DNA from: Coriobacteriia bacterium
GTDB lineage: Bacteria; Actinomycetota; Coriobacteriia; Anaerosomatales; Kmv31
Reading direction: 5' to 3'
Assembly (NCBI GenBank): GCA_014859305.1
Contig: JACUUM010000011.1
Span: 1-45,809, forward strand
DNA: 45,809 bases
In this document: positions 1 to 8,810 of the stretch, piece after piece
Layout: every line of letters starts with the position of its first letter
How positions within the stretch are numbered: the first letter of the stretch is position 1
Notes under the pieces: generated by a model
What the model was told of the DNA's origin: nothing
Database searches by the model: none
Seen by the model: only the letters and a program-made list of their open reading frames with translations
Made by a program: the position numbers and the translations under genes

Positions 1-3
1 CTC

Positions 4-31
4 CGAGGAGAGCGCCGCAGCGGCATCCTCG
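4..31 (-). terminator. Candidate hairpin downstream of actP
   Basis: A 6-bp outer stem (CGAGGA with TCCTCG) encloses an inner GCCGC/GCGGC pairing, about 17 bp past the actP stop codon. No T-run follows, so this may be a rho-independent-like end signal or simply GC-rich structure. Confidence 0.3.
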
Positions 32-47
32 CCCCTTGGGGGGTTCT

Positions 48-1895
48 CTACTCGCCGCCCTTCTGGAACATGGTGCTGACCTTGTCCAGACCGAGCTGGC
101 GCTCGTGCCGCTCGTGAGCGGTGCCATGGATCCGCATCCAGATCTCGTCGACGTTCTTGGGCAGCTGCCCGTCCATCTTGCTCACGACGATGATCGTCAG
201 CAGCGCCGCCGGGAACGTGAACAGCGTCGGGAAGGTGAGGCTGCCCATGAAGGCGAGGAAGCCCTCGCTCGGCAGCCTGCCGAGCTGGTTCAGGATGTTC
301 ATGAAGATGAAGAAGATCGACCCGCCGCCGCCGACGATCATGCCGGCGATGGCGCCGCGCTCGGTCGTGCCCTTCCACCAGATGCCCGTGAGCAGCAGCG
401 GCACGAAGGCGCCCGCCCCGACCGCGAACGCCCAGGTGACCATCATGGCGATGAGCGCCGGGTACGCCTTGTCCAGACCGACCGCCGGGATGCCCAGGCC
501 GATGCCCAGAGCGACGAACGCGAAGAGCATCACCGCGCCCTTGCCCACGACGACCTTCTTGATCTCGGTCGCACCCTTGTCGATGTACTTCTCGTACACG
601 TCGTGCCCGATCGCCGAGGCCGCGGCGATGAGCAGCCCGCCCGTGGTCGAGAACATCGCGGCGAACGCCCCTGCCGCGACGATGCCGAGCAGCCACTGGC
701 CGCCGAGCACCTGCGCGAGCGTGGGCATGACCGCATCCGACTTCAGGAGCAGGCCGTCCACGAAGGCCGCGTTACCGGTGCCCGCCCCCGAGCGGAAGGT
801 GTCGTCCAGGATCAGCCGGCCCGCGAGCCCCGCGATCGGCGCGAGGATGTAGAACGTGCCGATGAAGACCAGGACCCAGAAGGTCGAGCGCCGCGCCGCC
901 GCCCCGGAAGGGTTCGTGTAGTAGCGGTTGAGGATGTGGGGTAGGCCGGCCGTGCCGAGCACGAGCGCGAGCACCATCGAGAACTGGTCGAAGGAGTTGT
1001 AGCGATGGCCGGGCTCGTTGAAGAACATGTCGCGCAGCTCATGCAGCTTGTTCACGGCCGGCATGAGCACGGGCACCGTGGCCTCGGGATCCCCCGCCGC
1101 GACCGCTGCCTCCACCGCGGCGAGACCCTCGGGGGTCATGGTCTCGCGCGCCGTGTCGATGGGCGCCTTCCCGTTCGGACCGGGGGCGGTCAGCTGCGCG
1201 ACGGTCATCGCCTTGACCTCGGTGTGGTTCTCGGCGGTGACGTCCGCGAGCGCCTGCGGGTAGCTGAACCCCTTGGCGAACGCGAAGATGACGACCAGGA
1301 ACATGGCAAGGAACAGCCACCAGAACTGGAAGATCTGGTTGAGGGTGGTGCCCTTCATGCCGCCCATCGCCACGTAGAACATGATGATCGCGGACACGAT
1401 CACGACGCCGGTGTTGTACGGCGACATCCCGAAGAAGCCCTCTCCCACCAACACCGTCCAGGTCGTGCCCGCGCCGTACATCTGAGGCGCCATGTAGAAG
1501 AGGCTGACGAGCAGCACCATGAGCACCGTCACCAGACGGATACGGTCGCTGCCGAACCTTCCGTAGGCGAAGTCCGCCACCGTGTACTCCCCGAAGCGCC
1601 TCAGCGCCGATGCGATGAAGAGCACGACCACGATGAAGCCGCCCGCGAAGCCCGCGGCGTACCAGACACCGTCGAGGCCGGACGCGTAGACGGCGGCGGC
1701 CACGCCGAGGAACGACGCCGCCGACAGGTAGTCGCCCGAGATCGCCGAGGCGTTCGCCAGGGTCCCCACCTTCCGTCCGGCGAGATAGAAGTCCGCGGTC
1801 GTCCTCGTGAAGCGCCGGGTGAAGATGGCCAGGCCCACCGTGAAGATGGTCAGGCCGATGACCATGACGATGGCGATGACGTTCAGGTTACCCAC
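48..1895 (-). CDS. actP: Cation/acetate symporter (ActP-like, SSS family)
   Basis: Integral membrane sodium/solute symporter of 615 aa, probably importing acetate or other short monocarboxylates. The sequence shows about 13 hydrophobic segments. Family signatures are visible: a start region with FYLAGRKVG and SGDYLSAASFLG, and the central GLPHILNRYYT motif. A hydrophilic segment of roughly 75 residues (about 225-300) makes it longer than E. coli ActP (549 aa). The GTG start overlaps the end of the upstream DUF485 gene by 8 nt (GTGGGTAA), the usual yjcH-actP arrangement and evidence for translational coupling. The LytS/LytTR pair and a universal stress protein lie upstream on the same strand. 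Acetate as substrate is inferred from family and context; pyruvate or propionate remain possible. Confidence 0.9.
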   Translation of the reverse strand: MGNLNVIAIVMVIGLTIFTVGLAIFTRRFTRTTADFYLAGRKVGTLANASAISGDYLSAASFLGVAAAVYASGLDGVWYAAGFAGGFIVVVLFIASALRRFGEYTVADFAYGRFGSDRIRLVTVLMVLLVSLFYMAPQMYGAGTTWTVLVGEGFFGMSPYNTGVVIVSAIIMFYVAMGGMKGTTLNQIFQFWWLFLAMFLVVIFAFAKGFSYPQALADVTAENHTEVKAMTVAQLTAPGPNGKAPIDTARETMTPEGLAAVEAAVAAGDPEATVPVLMPAVNKLHELRDMFFNEPGHRYNSFDQFSMVLALVLGTAGLPHILNRYYTNPSGAAARRSTFWVLVFIGTFYILAPIAGLAGRLILDDTFRSGAGTGNAAFVDGLLLKSDAVMPTLAQVLGGQWLLGIVAAGAFAAMFSTTGGLLIAAASAIGHDVYEKYIDKGATEIKKVVVGKGAVMLFAFVALGIGLGIPAVGLDKAYPALIAMMVTWAFAVGAGAFVPLLLTGIWWKGTTERGAIAGMIVGGGGSIFFIFMNILNQLGRLPSEGFLAFMGSLTFPTLFTFPAALLTIIVVSKMDGQLPKNVDEIWMRIHGTAHERHERQLGLDKVSTMFQKGGE

Positions 1896-2265
1896 CGCTG
1901 GTCACCCCCGCGCCGTTGCGCGTCTGCTCCTCGGCGAGGTGCAGGAGTCGCTCGTCGAGCTTGTCGGCCTTCCTGATGTACGTCCAGGCGAGAACCCACA
2001 GGAAGACGTAGTAGAGCAGCGAGACGAACAGGTAGTTCAAGGTGAAGCCGCCCCAGACGGGAGTGGTGTACCAGGCAGGCACGCTCACCGTGAGCAGCGG
2101 TATGGCGAGCGTGACCAGGAAGAACACCGCTCCGTATGCGAAGCTCAGCTTGCGCTGCTCCCTGAACACGGCATCGACGCTCTCGATCGTGTCGACGTGG
2201 TCGCCGTGCTGCACGAACGCCCCGACCTCCGCCGCTCCCTGAGCGGTGTTGACGAAGTCCGTCAC
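1888..2265 (-). CDS. yjcH: DUF485 inner-membrane protein (YjcH-like)
   Basis: A 125-aa protein with two transmembrane helices (about residues 43-66 and 76-98) flanked by charged ends, as in the DUF485/YjcH family that is almost always encoded directly before ActP. Its role is thought to be accessory to the symporter but is not established. Translation probably starts at GTG 2265, preceded by AAGGAGG about 8 nt away. Its TAA stop overlaps the actP start, so the two are likely made together. An alternative ATG a few bases upstream is in another frame and gives an arginine-rich shadow product. Confidence 0.88.
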   Translation of the reverse strand: MTDFVNTAQGAAEVGAFVQHGDHVDTIESVDAVFREQRKLSFAYGAVFFLVTLAIPLLTVSVPAWYTTPVWGGFTLNYLFVSLLYYVFLWVLAWTYIRKADKLDERLLHLAEEQTRNGAGVTSGG

Positions 2266-2289
2266 CTCTCATGCCTCCTTCGATGACGT

Positions 2290-2309
2290 CCGGCCGCGGC
2301 TGCGGCCGG
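2290..2309 (-). terminator. Intercistronic GC hairpin between usp and yjcH
   Basis: A perfect 8-bp stem (CCGGCCGC/GCGGCCGG) with a 4-nt loop starts 2 nt after the usp stop codon and ends about 24 nt before the yjcH start. There is no T-run, so it is more likely an attenuator or an mRNA-stabilising 3' end than a full terminator. Confidence 0.42.
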
Positions 2310-2311
2310 GA

Positions 2312-2806
2312 TCAGTCCGACTTGATGACCAGGACCGGGATGGCGGACGCCTTGACGACCGTCTCGGCTACGCTGCCGAGGGCGATCCTGCGCAGCCCCG
2401 TCCGGCCGGTGTCGCCGATGACGATCATGTCGGCGTCGTACTCCTGGGCGACGGCCACGATACGCTTGGCGACGCCCCCCTTGATGACCTCGACCTCGCA
2501 ATCGACGCCGTTCCGCTCGCACATCGTCTTGGCGATGGCGAGGCCCTTGATCGACGGGTGCACCCCCTCGTACACCTCTTCGGACATCTGCTCCTCGGGG
2601 TACTCCAGTTGCTCGTAGCCGGTATCCACGAAGATCGCCTTGACACTGGCGCCCAGTGTCTTGGCGAGGATCACTGCCACCTCGGTAGCCGCGACCGAGG
2701 GCTCGGACCCGTCCGTCGGCAGGAGGATGCGGTCGAAATCGCGGCACACCTCCTGGATGTCGCCGAGCTTCACCTGCTCCGCGGCGCCCTTGATGCACAC
2801 CTTCAT
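2312..2806 (-). CDS. Universal stress protein (UspA family)
   Basis: Cytoplasmic nucleotide-binding stress protein of 164 aa. The Usp fold is shown by the first strand RILLPTDGSEPS and by the C-terminal ATP-binding loop G-x2-G-x9-G-S (GDTGRTGLRRIALGS, near residues 138-152). The frame stays open further upstream, but ATG 2806 is chosen because a perfect AGGAGGTGA lies just before it. It is the first gene of the usp-yjcH-actP transcription unit, so it may respond to the same signal as acetate uptake. An N-terminal stretch of about 28 residues precedes the Usp domain proper. Its molecular partner is unknown. Confidence 0.88.
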   Translation of the reverse strand: MKVCIKGAAEQVKLGDIQEVCRDFDRILLPTDGSEPSVAATEVAVILAKTLGASVKAIFVDTGYEQLEYPEEQMSEEVYEGVHPSIKGLAIAKTMCERNGVDCEVEVIKGGVAKRIVAVAQEYDADMIVIGDTGRTGLRRIALGSVAETVVKASAIPVLVIKSD

Positions 2807-2856
2807 GCGGTTCACCTCCTCCTCCCAGTGCTCGCACACACGCCGGATCTTCCGTG

Positions 2857-2887
2857 TACAACGGTATGCCCGACCTGCGGAAACGCA
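2857..2887 (-). promoter_or_regulatory. Possible LytTR operator (two half-sites, 22-nt period)
   Basis: On the minus strand, TGCGTTTCC (2879-2887) and ACCGTTGTA (2857-2865) share a GTT core with a 22-nt period. LytTR regulators typically bind two 9-bp direct repeats with a period of about 21-22 bp. The sites are imperfect against that consensus. They lie upstream of usp-yjcH-actP and downstream of the LytTR regulator gene, which is where an operator would be expected. Inference only. Confidence 0.3.
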
Positions 2888-3049
2888 GTACGGACCTGCC
2901 GCGGACGGAGGGGTGGCGTCGGCGAGCGGGGCCACGGCGGCGGCGGACGGCATCGGGGGCGACCCGGGACGGGCGGGGTCCCCCCGCGCGCCGGCGAGCG
3001 GCGCCGACGAGCCGGGACGAGGGGGGGTTCGGGAAGAGGCGCGACGGGC

Positions 3050-3754
3050 CTACAGACCCAGCGCCTTCTTCAGCGAGGAGACCCGCCGGCGGGAGACGGG
3101 GACCTGCGTGCCGGCACGGTCGGTGACCGTGAGCAGGAGCGTGCCTCCGTACATGGGGACGACCTCGCGCACCTTCGAGAGGTTCACCAGGAAGCGGCGG
3201 TGGACGCGGAAGAACCCCTGCCGCTCCAGCTTCCCCTCCAGCGCGGCGAGCGAGATCGTCGAGAGGTACCGCTCTCCGTCCGTGTGCAGGTAGCTGTAGT
3301 CGTCCTTGGCCATCACATAGTAGATGTCCTCGACGGCCACGAGCAGCTTCCGGCCCGCCTTCTCCACGGGGATCCGCTCCACCCGCGCCTCCTCGGCGGG
3401 CGAGATGCGCTCGATCGCCTGCTTGAGCCTCGTCAGCTCGACAGGCTTGACGAGGTAGTCGGTGGCCGCCACCTCGAAGGCCTTGACGGCGTGCTCGCTG
3501 TAGGCGGTCACGAAGACGAGGGAGGGGCTCTTCTCGAGGCTGGTGAGCACCTCGGCGAGCTGGATGCCGGTGAGCCCCGGCATCTCCACGTCGAGGAAGA
3601 CGACGTCGTACGGGATCGCCTTGATGAGTTGCAGCGCTTCGACGGCGTTGCCCGCTTCGCCGACCACCTCGACCCCGCCCGCCTCCTCGAGGAGGTAGCG
3701 CAACTCGGCGCGCGCGGGCGCCTCGTCGTCGACCACCAAGGCCTTAAGGGGCAT
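3050..3754 (-). CDS. LytTR-family response regulator
   Basis: A 234-aa DNA-binding response regulator. Residues 1-120 form a receiver domain (VVDDEAPAR at the start, phospho-acceptor Asp55 in FLDVEMPG, conserved Lys in DYLVKPVE). Residues 135-232 form a LytTR domain (YSYLHTDGERYLSTISL, FFRVHRRFLVNL). The start at ATG 3754 has GGAGGTG 6 nt upstream and lies inside the 3' end of the kinase gene (11-nt overlap), so the pair is translationally coupled. The next transcription unit downstream on this strand is usp-yjcH-actP, making acetate uptake the probable target. The ligand and targets are inferred from context. Confidence 0.92.
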   Translation of the reverse strand: MPLKALVVDDEAPARAELRYLLEEAGGVEVVGEAGNAVEALQLIKAIPYDVVFLDVEMPGLTGIQLAEVLTSLEKSPSLVFVTAYSEHAVKAFEVAATDYLVKPVELTRLKQAIERISPAEEARVERIPVEKAGRKLLVAVEDIYYVMAKDDYSYLHTDGERYLSTISLAALEGKLERQGFFRVHRRFLVNLSKVREVVPMYGGTLLLTVTDRAGTQVPVSRRRVSSLKKALGL

Positions 3755-5081
3755 CCGACACCTCCGCTCCGCCCGCGACCCGCGCCTCGTCCGCACCGCA
3801 CCTGCTGCCGGGCTCCAATTGTAGTGTGAGCGTGACCTTCGTGCCCTCCCCCTCGCGGCTTTCGACCTCGAGCCCCGAACCGGGGCCGTAGTTGCCGCGC
3901 AGGCGGTCGTGCACGTTGCGCAACGCGATCCCGAGTCCGCGCGCCGCCCCCGGTTCGAGCAGCACCGGCAGGCGCGACGCCTCGATGCCGACGCCGTCGT
4001 CGAGGACGTGCAGCAGGAGGCAGCCGTCGGCCAGCTCCGCTTCGATGCGCACGTGCAGCGGCTCGCGGGGCCGCATACCGTGCTGGATCGCGTTCTCCAC
4101 GATCGGCTGGAGGATGAACGCGGGCACCTGAACGCCGAGGGCCTCGCGCGCCACCGTCTCGGTCACGCTGACCCGGTCGCCGAAGCGTGCCCGCTCGAAA
4201 CTCACGTACGCGCGAACGTACTCGAGCTCCCGCTCGAGCGGGATGAGCTCGTCGCCCGTGTCCAGCGTCCGGCGGTAGAACGTGGCGAAGTCCCGAAGGA
4301 GCCTGCGCGCCTCGGCCGGGTCCGTGCGGATCAGCATGGCGATCGTGTTGATCGTGTTGAACAGGAAGTGGGGGTTGATCTGCGCCTGCAGGGCCTTCAG
4401 CTCCATGCGGGTGGCGAGCTGCGTCTGAAGCTCCAGCTCGGAGAGCTCCAGCTGGGTGGAGAGGAGCTTGGCGAGCCCCTCCACCATCGTGACCTGGGTC
4501 TCGTTGAGCAATCGCGGGGTCGTGTAGTAGAACTTCAAGGTCCCGACGGCCTGCCCTCGCATCTCGAGCGGGACCACGATCGCGGCTCGGAGCAGGCAGT
4601 CGCGCTTCGAACAGCCGATCTCCGTGCGCGTCTCCAGGATCCGGTGCTCGTTCGTCTCGAGCGCCTCGCACGTCGCCCGCGTGAGGATGGGCCCGCCGGT
4701 GTGGTGGTGGTCCTCGCCGATACCCGCGAAGCCGAGGATGCGCTCCGTGTCGGTGATCGCCACGGCCGCGGCCTCCGTCTCCGTCAGGGCGAGACGGCAC
4801 ACCTCCTGCGCCGTCTCGCCGTCGAGGCCACGCCGAAGATGCGCGAGGCTCGCGTTCGCGATGTCCAGGATGCTGTGCGACTGCATCGCCCTGAGGTGGT
4901 CGGGCCGCGTGATGAAGCGGGCCACCACCATCCCCATCGCCACCATCACGAGGCCGGCGATGGCGGCGACCGTCACGTACCGCGGCAGCCTGAACGCCAG
5001 CGACGCGCCCGCGATGACCGTGAGCGCGGCCACCGTCGTCATGAGCGCGACGTCGATGAGGACCCTTCTGCCGGGGTACAT
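3744..5081 (-). CDS. LytS-type sensor histidine kinase with GAF domain
   Basis: A 445-aa membrane-anchored kinase and partner of the overlapping LytTR regulator. Two N-terminal helices (about 8-28 and 35-56) are followed by a GAF domain (about 70-215). A His_kinase domain follows, with the phospho-acceptor His238 in QAQINPHFLFNTI, and then an HATPase domain (IVENAIQHG, LHVLDDGVGI, GIALRNVHDRL). The GAF region has His125-127 and cysteines at 138, 157 and 162, which could bind a metal or sense redox, although similar residues recur in this subfamily. ATG 5081 has GGGAGG 4 nt upstream. The signal sensed is unknown; location beside actP suggests acetate or a related metabolite. Confidence 0.92.
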   Translation of the reverse strand: MYPGRRVLIDVALMTTVAALTVIAGASLAFRLPRYVTVAAIAGLVMVAMGMVVARFITRPDHLRAMQSHSILDIANASLAHLRRGLDGETAQEVCRLALTETEAAAVAITDTERILGFAGIGEDHHHTGGPILTRATCEALETNEHRILETRTEIGCSKRDCLLRAAIVVPLEMRGQAVGTLKFYYTTPRLLNETQVTMVEGLAKLLSTQLELSELELQTQLATRMELKALQAQINPHFLFNTINTIAMLIRTDPAEARRLLRDFATFYRRTLDTGDELIPLERELEYVRAYVSFERARFGDRVSVTETVAREALGVQVPAFILQPIVENAIQHGMRPREPLHVRIEAELADGCLLLHVLDDGVGIEASRLPVLLEPGAARGLGIALRNVHDRLRGNYGPGSGLEVESREGEGTKVTLTLQLEPGSRCGADEARVAGGAEVSDAP

Positions 5082-5092
5082 CCGGCCTCCCG

Positions 5093-5929
5093 TCAGGTGC
5101 GCCTATCCTCGGTCAAGGGGTCCGAGAGCAGGAAGACGAGGCGACCGGGCATCTCACGGAAGCCCGCTCGGGCGTACAGCCGCCTCGAGCCGGCGTTGTG
5201 CTCCTGGGTGCACAGCGTGACCGTGCGAGCGCCTTGCCGCGTCATCCAGCCGACGGACTCGGCGAGCAGCTGGGTCCCGACGCCGCGCCGGCGGTGCCGC
5301 TCGGCGACGCCGAGCCTGCCCAACGTGCCGACCGCGCCTTTGACCGTGCTGAGAGTATAGCCGATGACCTCTCCGCCCACCTCGGCCACGGCCAGCCGCT
5401 CGGTCCCGAGGTACCCCCCGAGGGTCTCGGCGTCGTAGCGCCAGAACCCATCGAACGCGGAGCGGTCGACGGCCAGCACCGCTCGCGCGTCGGCCAGCGA
5501 TCCGGGCCGCACGAGCCCGGGCCGGACCTCGGCGATCATCGAGGGCTCGGCGAGCCTGAACGTCACGATGGTCTCGGCCAGGCGCATGCACGCGCGCTCG
5601 TAGACGGGCGCGCTCTCCTTGGGCACGAGCGGACTGAGCACGCGCTCGAAGCCCTGGGCAGAGGCGACGGCCATGACGTCGCGCACCAGGTCGCACACTC
5701 TGCCCTCATCGCACCACAGTCCCTTGATCGCGCAGATGGGCGAGCGCGGCCGCCACGAGCCGAGGACCGCCGCCTCGCCCTCGGAGGTCATGAGCACCCT
5801 CCAGACGCCGTCGGCCCTGTACCTCTCGAACTCGTCGAACGTCTCGAAGAGGTTCGACGCCCTCGCCGCGGGCCACAGGGCGGCGAGCTCTTCGGCCGGA
5901 GCGGGGCGAAGCACCGCGCGCGCGCTCAC
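5093..5929 (-). CDS. GNAT-family N-acetyltransferase, probably tandem
   Basis: A 278-aa protein. The C-terminal half (about 138-275) is a typical GNAT domain, with the acetyl-CoA loop RRRGVG at 213-218 and the NAGSRRLYARAGF element near the end. The N-terminal half looks like a degenerate second GNAT fold. The frame stays open upstream, but a GTG start at 5929 that shares bases with the TGA of the TauE gene (GTGA) gives the most economical gene. The substrate cannot be told from sequence. It is the last gene of a glycosyltransferase-TauE-GNAT unit. Confidence 0.82.
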   Translation of the reverse strand: MSARAVLRPAPAEELAALWPAARASNLFETFDEFERYRADGVWRVLMTSEGEAAVLGSWRPRSPICAIKGLWCDEGRVCDLVRDVMAVASAQGFERVLSPLVPKESAPVYERACMRLAETIVTFRLAEPSMIAEVRPGLVRPGSLADARAVLAVDRSAFDGFWRYDAETLGGYLGTERLAVAEVGGEVIGYTLSTVKGAVGTLGRLGVAERHRRRGVGTQLLAESVGWMTRQGARTVTLCTQEHNAGSRRLYARAGFREMPGRLVFLLSDPLTEDRRT

Positions 5930-6774
5930 AGCGACACCGCCTCGGCGAGCACGAGCATGGCGCCGACGACCAGCAGCAGCACCGCGAACCCGACCTGCAC
6001 CGTACGCTCCCTGGCGTACCGCGTCACGCGCGCTCCCAGCAGCGAACCGGGAACCACGCCGACGGCCAGGAGGAGAGCGAGCACGGGGTCGACGTTGCCC
6101 AGGGCGTAGTGGGTCACGCTCCCGGGCAGGGCCATCAACGAGATGGCGATGAGGCTCGTCCCGATCGCGCGCTTGATGGGGTACCCGAACCACCTGGTCA
6201 GCACGGGTACGACGATGAACCCTCCGCCAAGCCCCAAGAAGCCCGAGTACAGGCCCGCCGCGACGCCGAGCAGCACCAGCCGCCCGGCCCTCGGACGCGG
6301 GTGGGCGGCAGGCGGCACCACTTCGGCGAACTCCTCCTCGGTCACCTCGGTGGCCGCACGCGCCGCCCCTTCCGCGCCACCCTCGCCTTCGAGCGCGGAC
6401 ACCTCGACCGGGCGCAGGGCCATCAAGAGCATGTCGACCGCCATGTACGCGATGAGCACGGCCGTGACCACCATCACGACGCCCCCGCCGACGAGCGGCA
6501 CGACGAGGGCCGCCGGGACGGCGAACGCCGCCCCCACGGCGCCGACGACGAGACCGCCCCTCACGTCGGAGAGGCGTGCGCGTGTGTACGACAGGGCGCC
6601 GACCACGGCGGTCGGCACGATGACCGGCAGCGGCGTGCCGACCGCGATGAGCGCGGGCCGTCCGAGCAGCAGACGGATGGCCGGCGTCGTGATCAACCCG
6701 CCGCCTATGCCGAACTGTCCGGACAGGAAGCCGGAAGCGAGCCCGACCAGCAAGCCGAAGACGAGATCGCGCAC
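5926..6774 (-). CDS. TauE/SafE-family membrane exporter
   Basis: A 282-aa polytopic membrane protein of the TauE/SafE family, whose members are implicated in export of sulfite, sulfoacetate or related organosulfur anions. The duplicated family motif is visible: SGQFGIGGGLITTPA near the N-terminus, and SGFLGLGGGFIVVPVL after a hydrophilic central linker. GTG 6774 is chosen because it follows the glycosyltransferase stop by 4 nt; a longer start at 6834 would overlap that gene by 56 nt. No sulfur-metabolism gene is close by, so the substrate is open. Confidence 0.85.
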   Translation of the reverse strand: MRDLVFGLLVGLASGFLSGQFGIGGGLITTPAIRLLLGRPALIAVGTPLPVIVPTAVVGALSYTRARLSDVRGGLVVGAVGAAFAVPAALVVPLVGGGVVMVVTAVLIAYMAVDMLLMALRPVEVSALEGEGGAEGAARAATEVTEEEFAEVVPPAAHPRPRAGRLVLLGVAAGLYSGFLGLGGGFIVVPVLTRWFGYPIKRAIGTSLIAISLMALPGSVTHYALGNVDPVLALLLAVGVVPGSLLGARVTRYARERTVQVGFAVLLLVVGAMLVLAEAVSL

Positions 6775-6778
6775 GCCC

Positions 6779-8029
6779 CTACTCGCTCCGTGGCTTGGGA
6801 CCCACGGCCGGGAAGCGCCCCGTGATCGCGCCACGGTCGACGCGGCGCTCGCCCGCGAAGAGCGTCTTGAGGGCGACGTCCTCCCAGACGCGATCCATCA
6901 GGATCGGCCATCGGCGCTGGAACGCGAAGTAGTTGTCGCAGTTCTCCCGGGCGTACTCGGCGGCCTCCTTGAGAGCGGCCCTGCCCGCGCGCACGTACGC
7001 GCCGCGCTCCCGCCCGGCGAGCGCTCGCAGCAGGGCCGTCGCCACGGCCCGCCACACGACGGAGCCGCCGACGAACTCGCCCGGGAAGGGCATCAGCGAC
7101 TCGGGGGTCACCTGGCGGAGGTCGACCTGCGACTTGGCGAACTCGAGCTTGCGTTGCTCGTAGATGAACCGGTAGACGTCCTGCCGGAACTGGAGCGCCT
7201 CGCTGGGCAGTTTCGGCGGCTGGTGGACGAGCTTCCAGCGCCCGTCGAGGAAGACGTCGCCGCCGTGCATGCGGGCGTTGATGACGTAGTCGACGTCCTC
7301 CCCGCGCACGACCCACGGGTCGAACGAGACGTTCACGAACATGTCCTTGTGCAGGATCATGCAACCCCCGAAGGCGAGCGGGCTCATGCGCAGCCGGGGG
7401 GGCGCGTCCACGATGGACAGAGCCTGGTTGAACGCGTCGCTGACCCGCCAGAACGAGTCGGACCAGTGAGCTTCGCCGTGGCGCCGGTAGCGCCCCTCGG
7501 GATCCACGTAGTACCCGGTCTTGGCCAGGACCACCCGGTCGTCGACGTTCTCGCCGATGCCCCCTTGCGCCACTTGCAGGAAGTCCTCGTCGACCACGAC
7601 CTGGTCGTCGTCGATGAACAGCGCGGTCTCGCAGCCCAGTGCCGCGCAGACGATGAGCCCGAGGTTGCGTACCGCTCCGTACCCGTGCAGCGTGACACCG
7701 CCGATCATGTCGGCGAACTCGAGCTGCTCCAGCCGGCGGTGGAGCGACCCCAGCTCGGCCGGCCCGAAGACGAGCGCGTCGATGCCCGGGAAGTCCGCCA
7801 GGATCTCCCGCACCCGGTCCTCGGCGGCGTGCTCGATCCCGGTGTCGGTCGCCGCGACGATGAGCACGACCTTCCCCAACCCTGGCAGCGACTCCAGGGA
7901 GCGCAGACAGTCGGGCAGCGTCCCGTCGCTGTCGATGGGGGTGGGGTGGTCGTAGACCGCCAGAAGGTCGGAACCTCCACGGGCGCGTCGGCGCGTCCAG
8001 AAGGTCGGGACGATCACACACGGGGCCAT
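6779..8029 (-). CDS. Glycosyltransferase, GT-A fold
   Basis: A 416-aa cytoplasmic protein resembling GT2-like enzymes. The N-terminus MAPCVIVPTFW begins the nucleotide-binding fold, and a metal-binding DxD-type motif, IDDDQ, lies at residues 139-143. The C-terminal part is rich in aromatic and charged residues with no membrane helices, which argues against a polymerising membrane synthase. ATG 8029 is preferred over GTG 8035 because GAGGT lies 6 nt before it. It heads a unit with TauE and GNAT genes. The sugar donor and acceptor are unknown; a compatible-solute or surface-polymer role is possible. Confidence 0.75.
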   Translation of the reverse strand: MAPCVIVPTFWTRRRARGGSDLLAVYDHPTPIDSDGTLPDCLRSLESLPGLGKVVLIVAATDTGIEHAAEDRVREILADFPGIDALVFGPAELGSLHRRLEQLEFADMIGGVTLHGYGAVRNLGLIVCAALGCETALFIDDDQVVVDEDFLQVAQGGIGENVDDRVVLAKTGYYVDPEGRYRRHGEAHWSDSFWRVSDAFNQALSIVDAPPRLRMSPLAFGGCMILHKDMFVNVSFDPWVVRGEDVDYVINARMHGGDVFLDGRWKLVHQPPKLPSEALQFRQDVYRFIYEQRKLEFAKSQVDLRQVTPESLMPFPGEFVGGSVVWRAVATALLRALAGRERGAYVRAGRAALKEAAEYARENCDNYFAFQRRWPILMDRVWEDVALKTLFAGERRVDRGAITGRFPAVGPKPRSE

Positions 8030-8081
8030 TCGCACACCTCACGCTCGCAGGTTCGGCGCCTCGGTGGAGGCGGCAGTAGAG

Positions 8082-8110
8082 ATGATACCGCTATGGGCGG
8101 CGATTGTCGG
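8082..8110 (-). promoter_or_regulatory. Promoter of the glycosyltransferase-TauE-GNAT unit
   Basis: On the minus strand, a -35 CCGACA (8105-8110; 4 of 6 matches) and a -10 TATCAT (8082-8087; 5 of 6) are separated by exactly 17 bp. The site overlaps the 3' end of the DsbA-like gene and would give a leader of about 45 nt before ATG 8029. Confidence 0.6.
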
Positions 8111-8801
8111 TGGCGGCGTCCTCCCCCGTGGACGAGACCTCCTCGGGCTCGGCCTCCGCGGCGTCCCGGCGAAGCATGCAGCGCTCCACGGCCTCGGCGA
8201 TCACCCCGTAGGGCCTCGACCCGATCACGAGCTCGTTGCAGATGATGGCCGCGGGCGTGGCTTGGATCCCCAGGTGCGCCGCCAGATTCCCGAACGCGTC
8301 CAGCCGCTCGTCGTAGAGACCCCCCTCCCACGCGGCCGTCACCGCCTCTTCGTCCAGGCCCTCCTTGCCCGCTACCGTCAGTAGCACGTCGCGGGCGCCT
8401 ATGTCGGCTTCCTCGCCGTAGTACGCGTGGAAGACCCCCATGTGGACGCGCCAGTGCGTCTCGGCGCCGCCGTCCCGGGCGACCTCGCCGAGGACCATCG
8501 CCGCGTGCGTGTTCGGCACGTGCTCCGGCAGCCGCATCGGGAAGCCCTCCCGTCGCGCCGTCCTGAGCAGATAGGCCTCGACGCGCTCCGAGTGGCCCCC
8601 GCCGAGCTCCTCGACGCTCAGCCCCTCGGCGGGCAGGTCCGGCCGCAGCTCCAGCGGACACGGGACGACCTCCACCTCGCGCTCGCGCCGCAACCTGGAG
8701 AAGCGGTGGGAGTCCACGTAGCAGAACGGGCACGTGTAGTCGAAGAAGAGCAGGACCCTCGGGACGATCCCGCCCTCGCGCAGTCCGCCTCCGGTCCCCA
8801 C
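8091..8801 (-). CDS. DsbA-family thiol oxidoreductase (FrnE-like)
   Basis: A 236-aa thioredoxin-fold protein of the DsbA/FrnE group. The active-site motif CPFC (Cys24-Cys27) follows the first strand VLLFFDYT, and the cis-Pro loop is seen in GIQATPAAIICNEL. There is no signal peptide, so it is probably cytoplasmic, as for FrnE-type proteins. The GTG start at 8801 comes 9 nt after the radical SAM stop with GAGGGGAT as ribosome binding site. It is the last gene of the queT-hydrogenase-like DGC-amrS unit, hinting at thiol/redox chemistry shared with those iron-sulfur proteins. Substrates are unknown. Confidence 0.86.
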   Translation of the reverse strand: MGTGGGLREGGIVPRVLLFFDYTCPFCYVDSHRFSRLRREREVEVVPCPLELRPDLPAEGLSVEELGGGHSERVEAYLLRTARREGFPMRLPEHVPNTHAAMVLGEVARDGGAETHWRVHMGVFHAYYGEEADIGARDVLLTVAGKEGLDEEAVTAAWEGGLYDERLDAFGNLAAHLGIQATPAAIICNELVIGSRPYGVIAEAVERCMLRRDAAEAEPEEVSSTGEDAATDNRRP

Positions 8802-8810
8802 GTCATCCCC

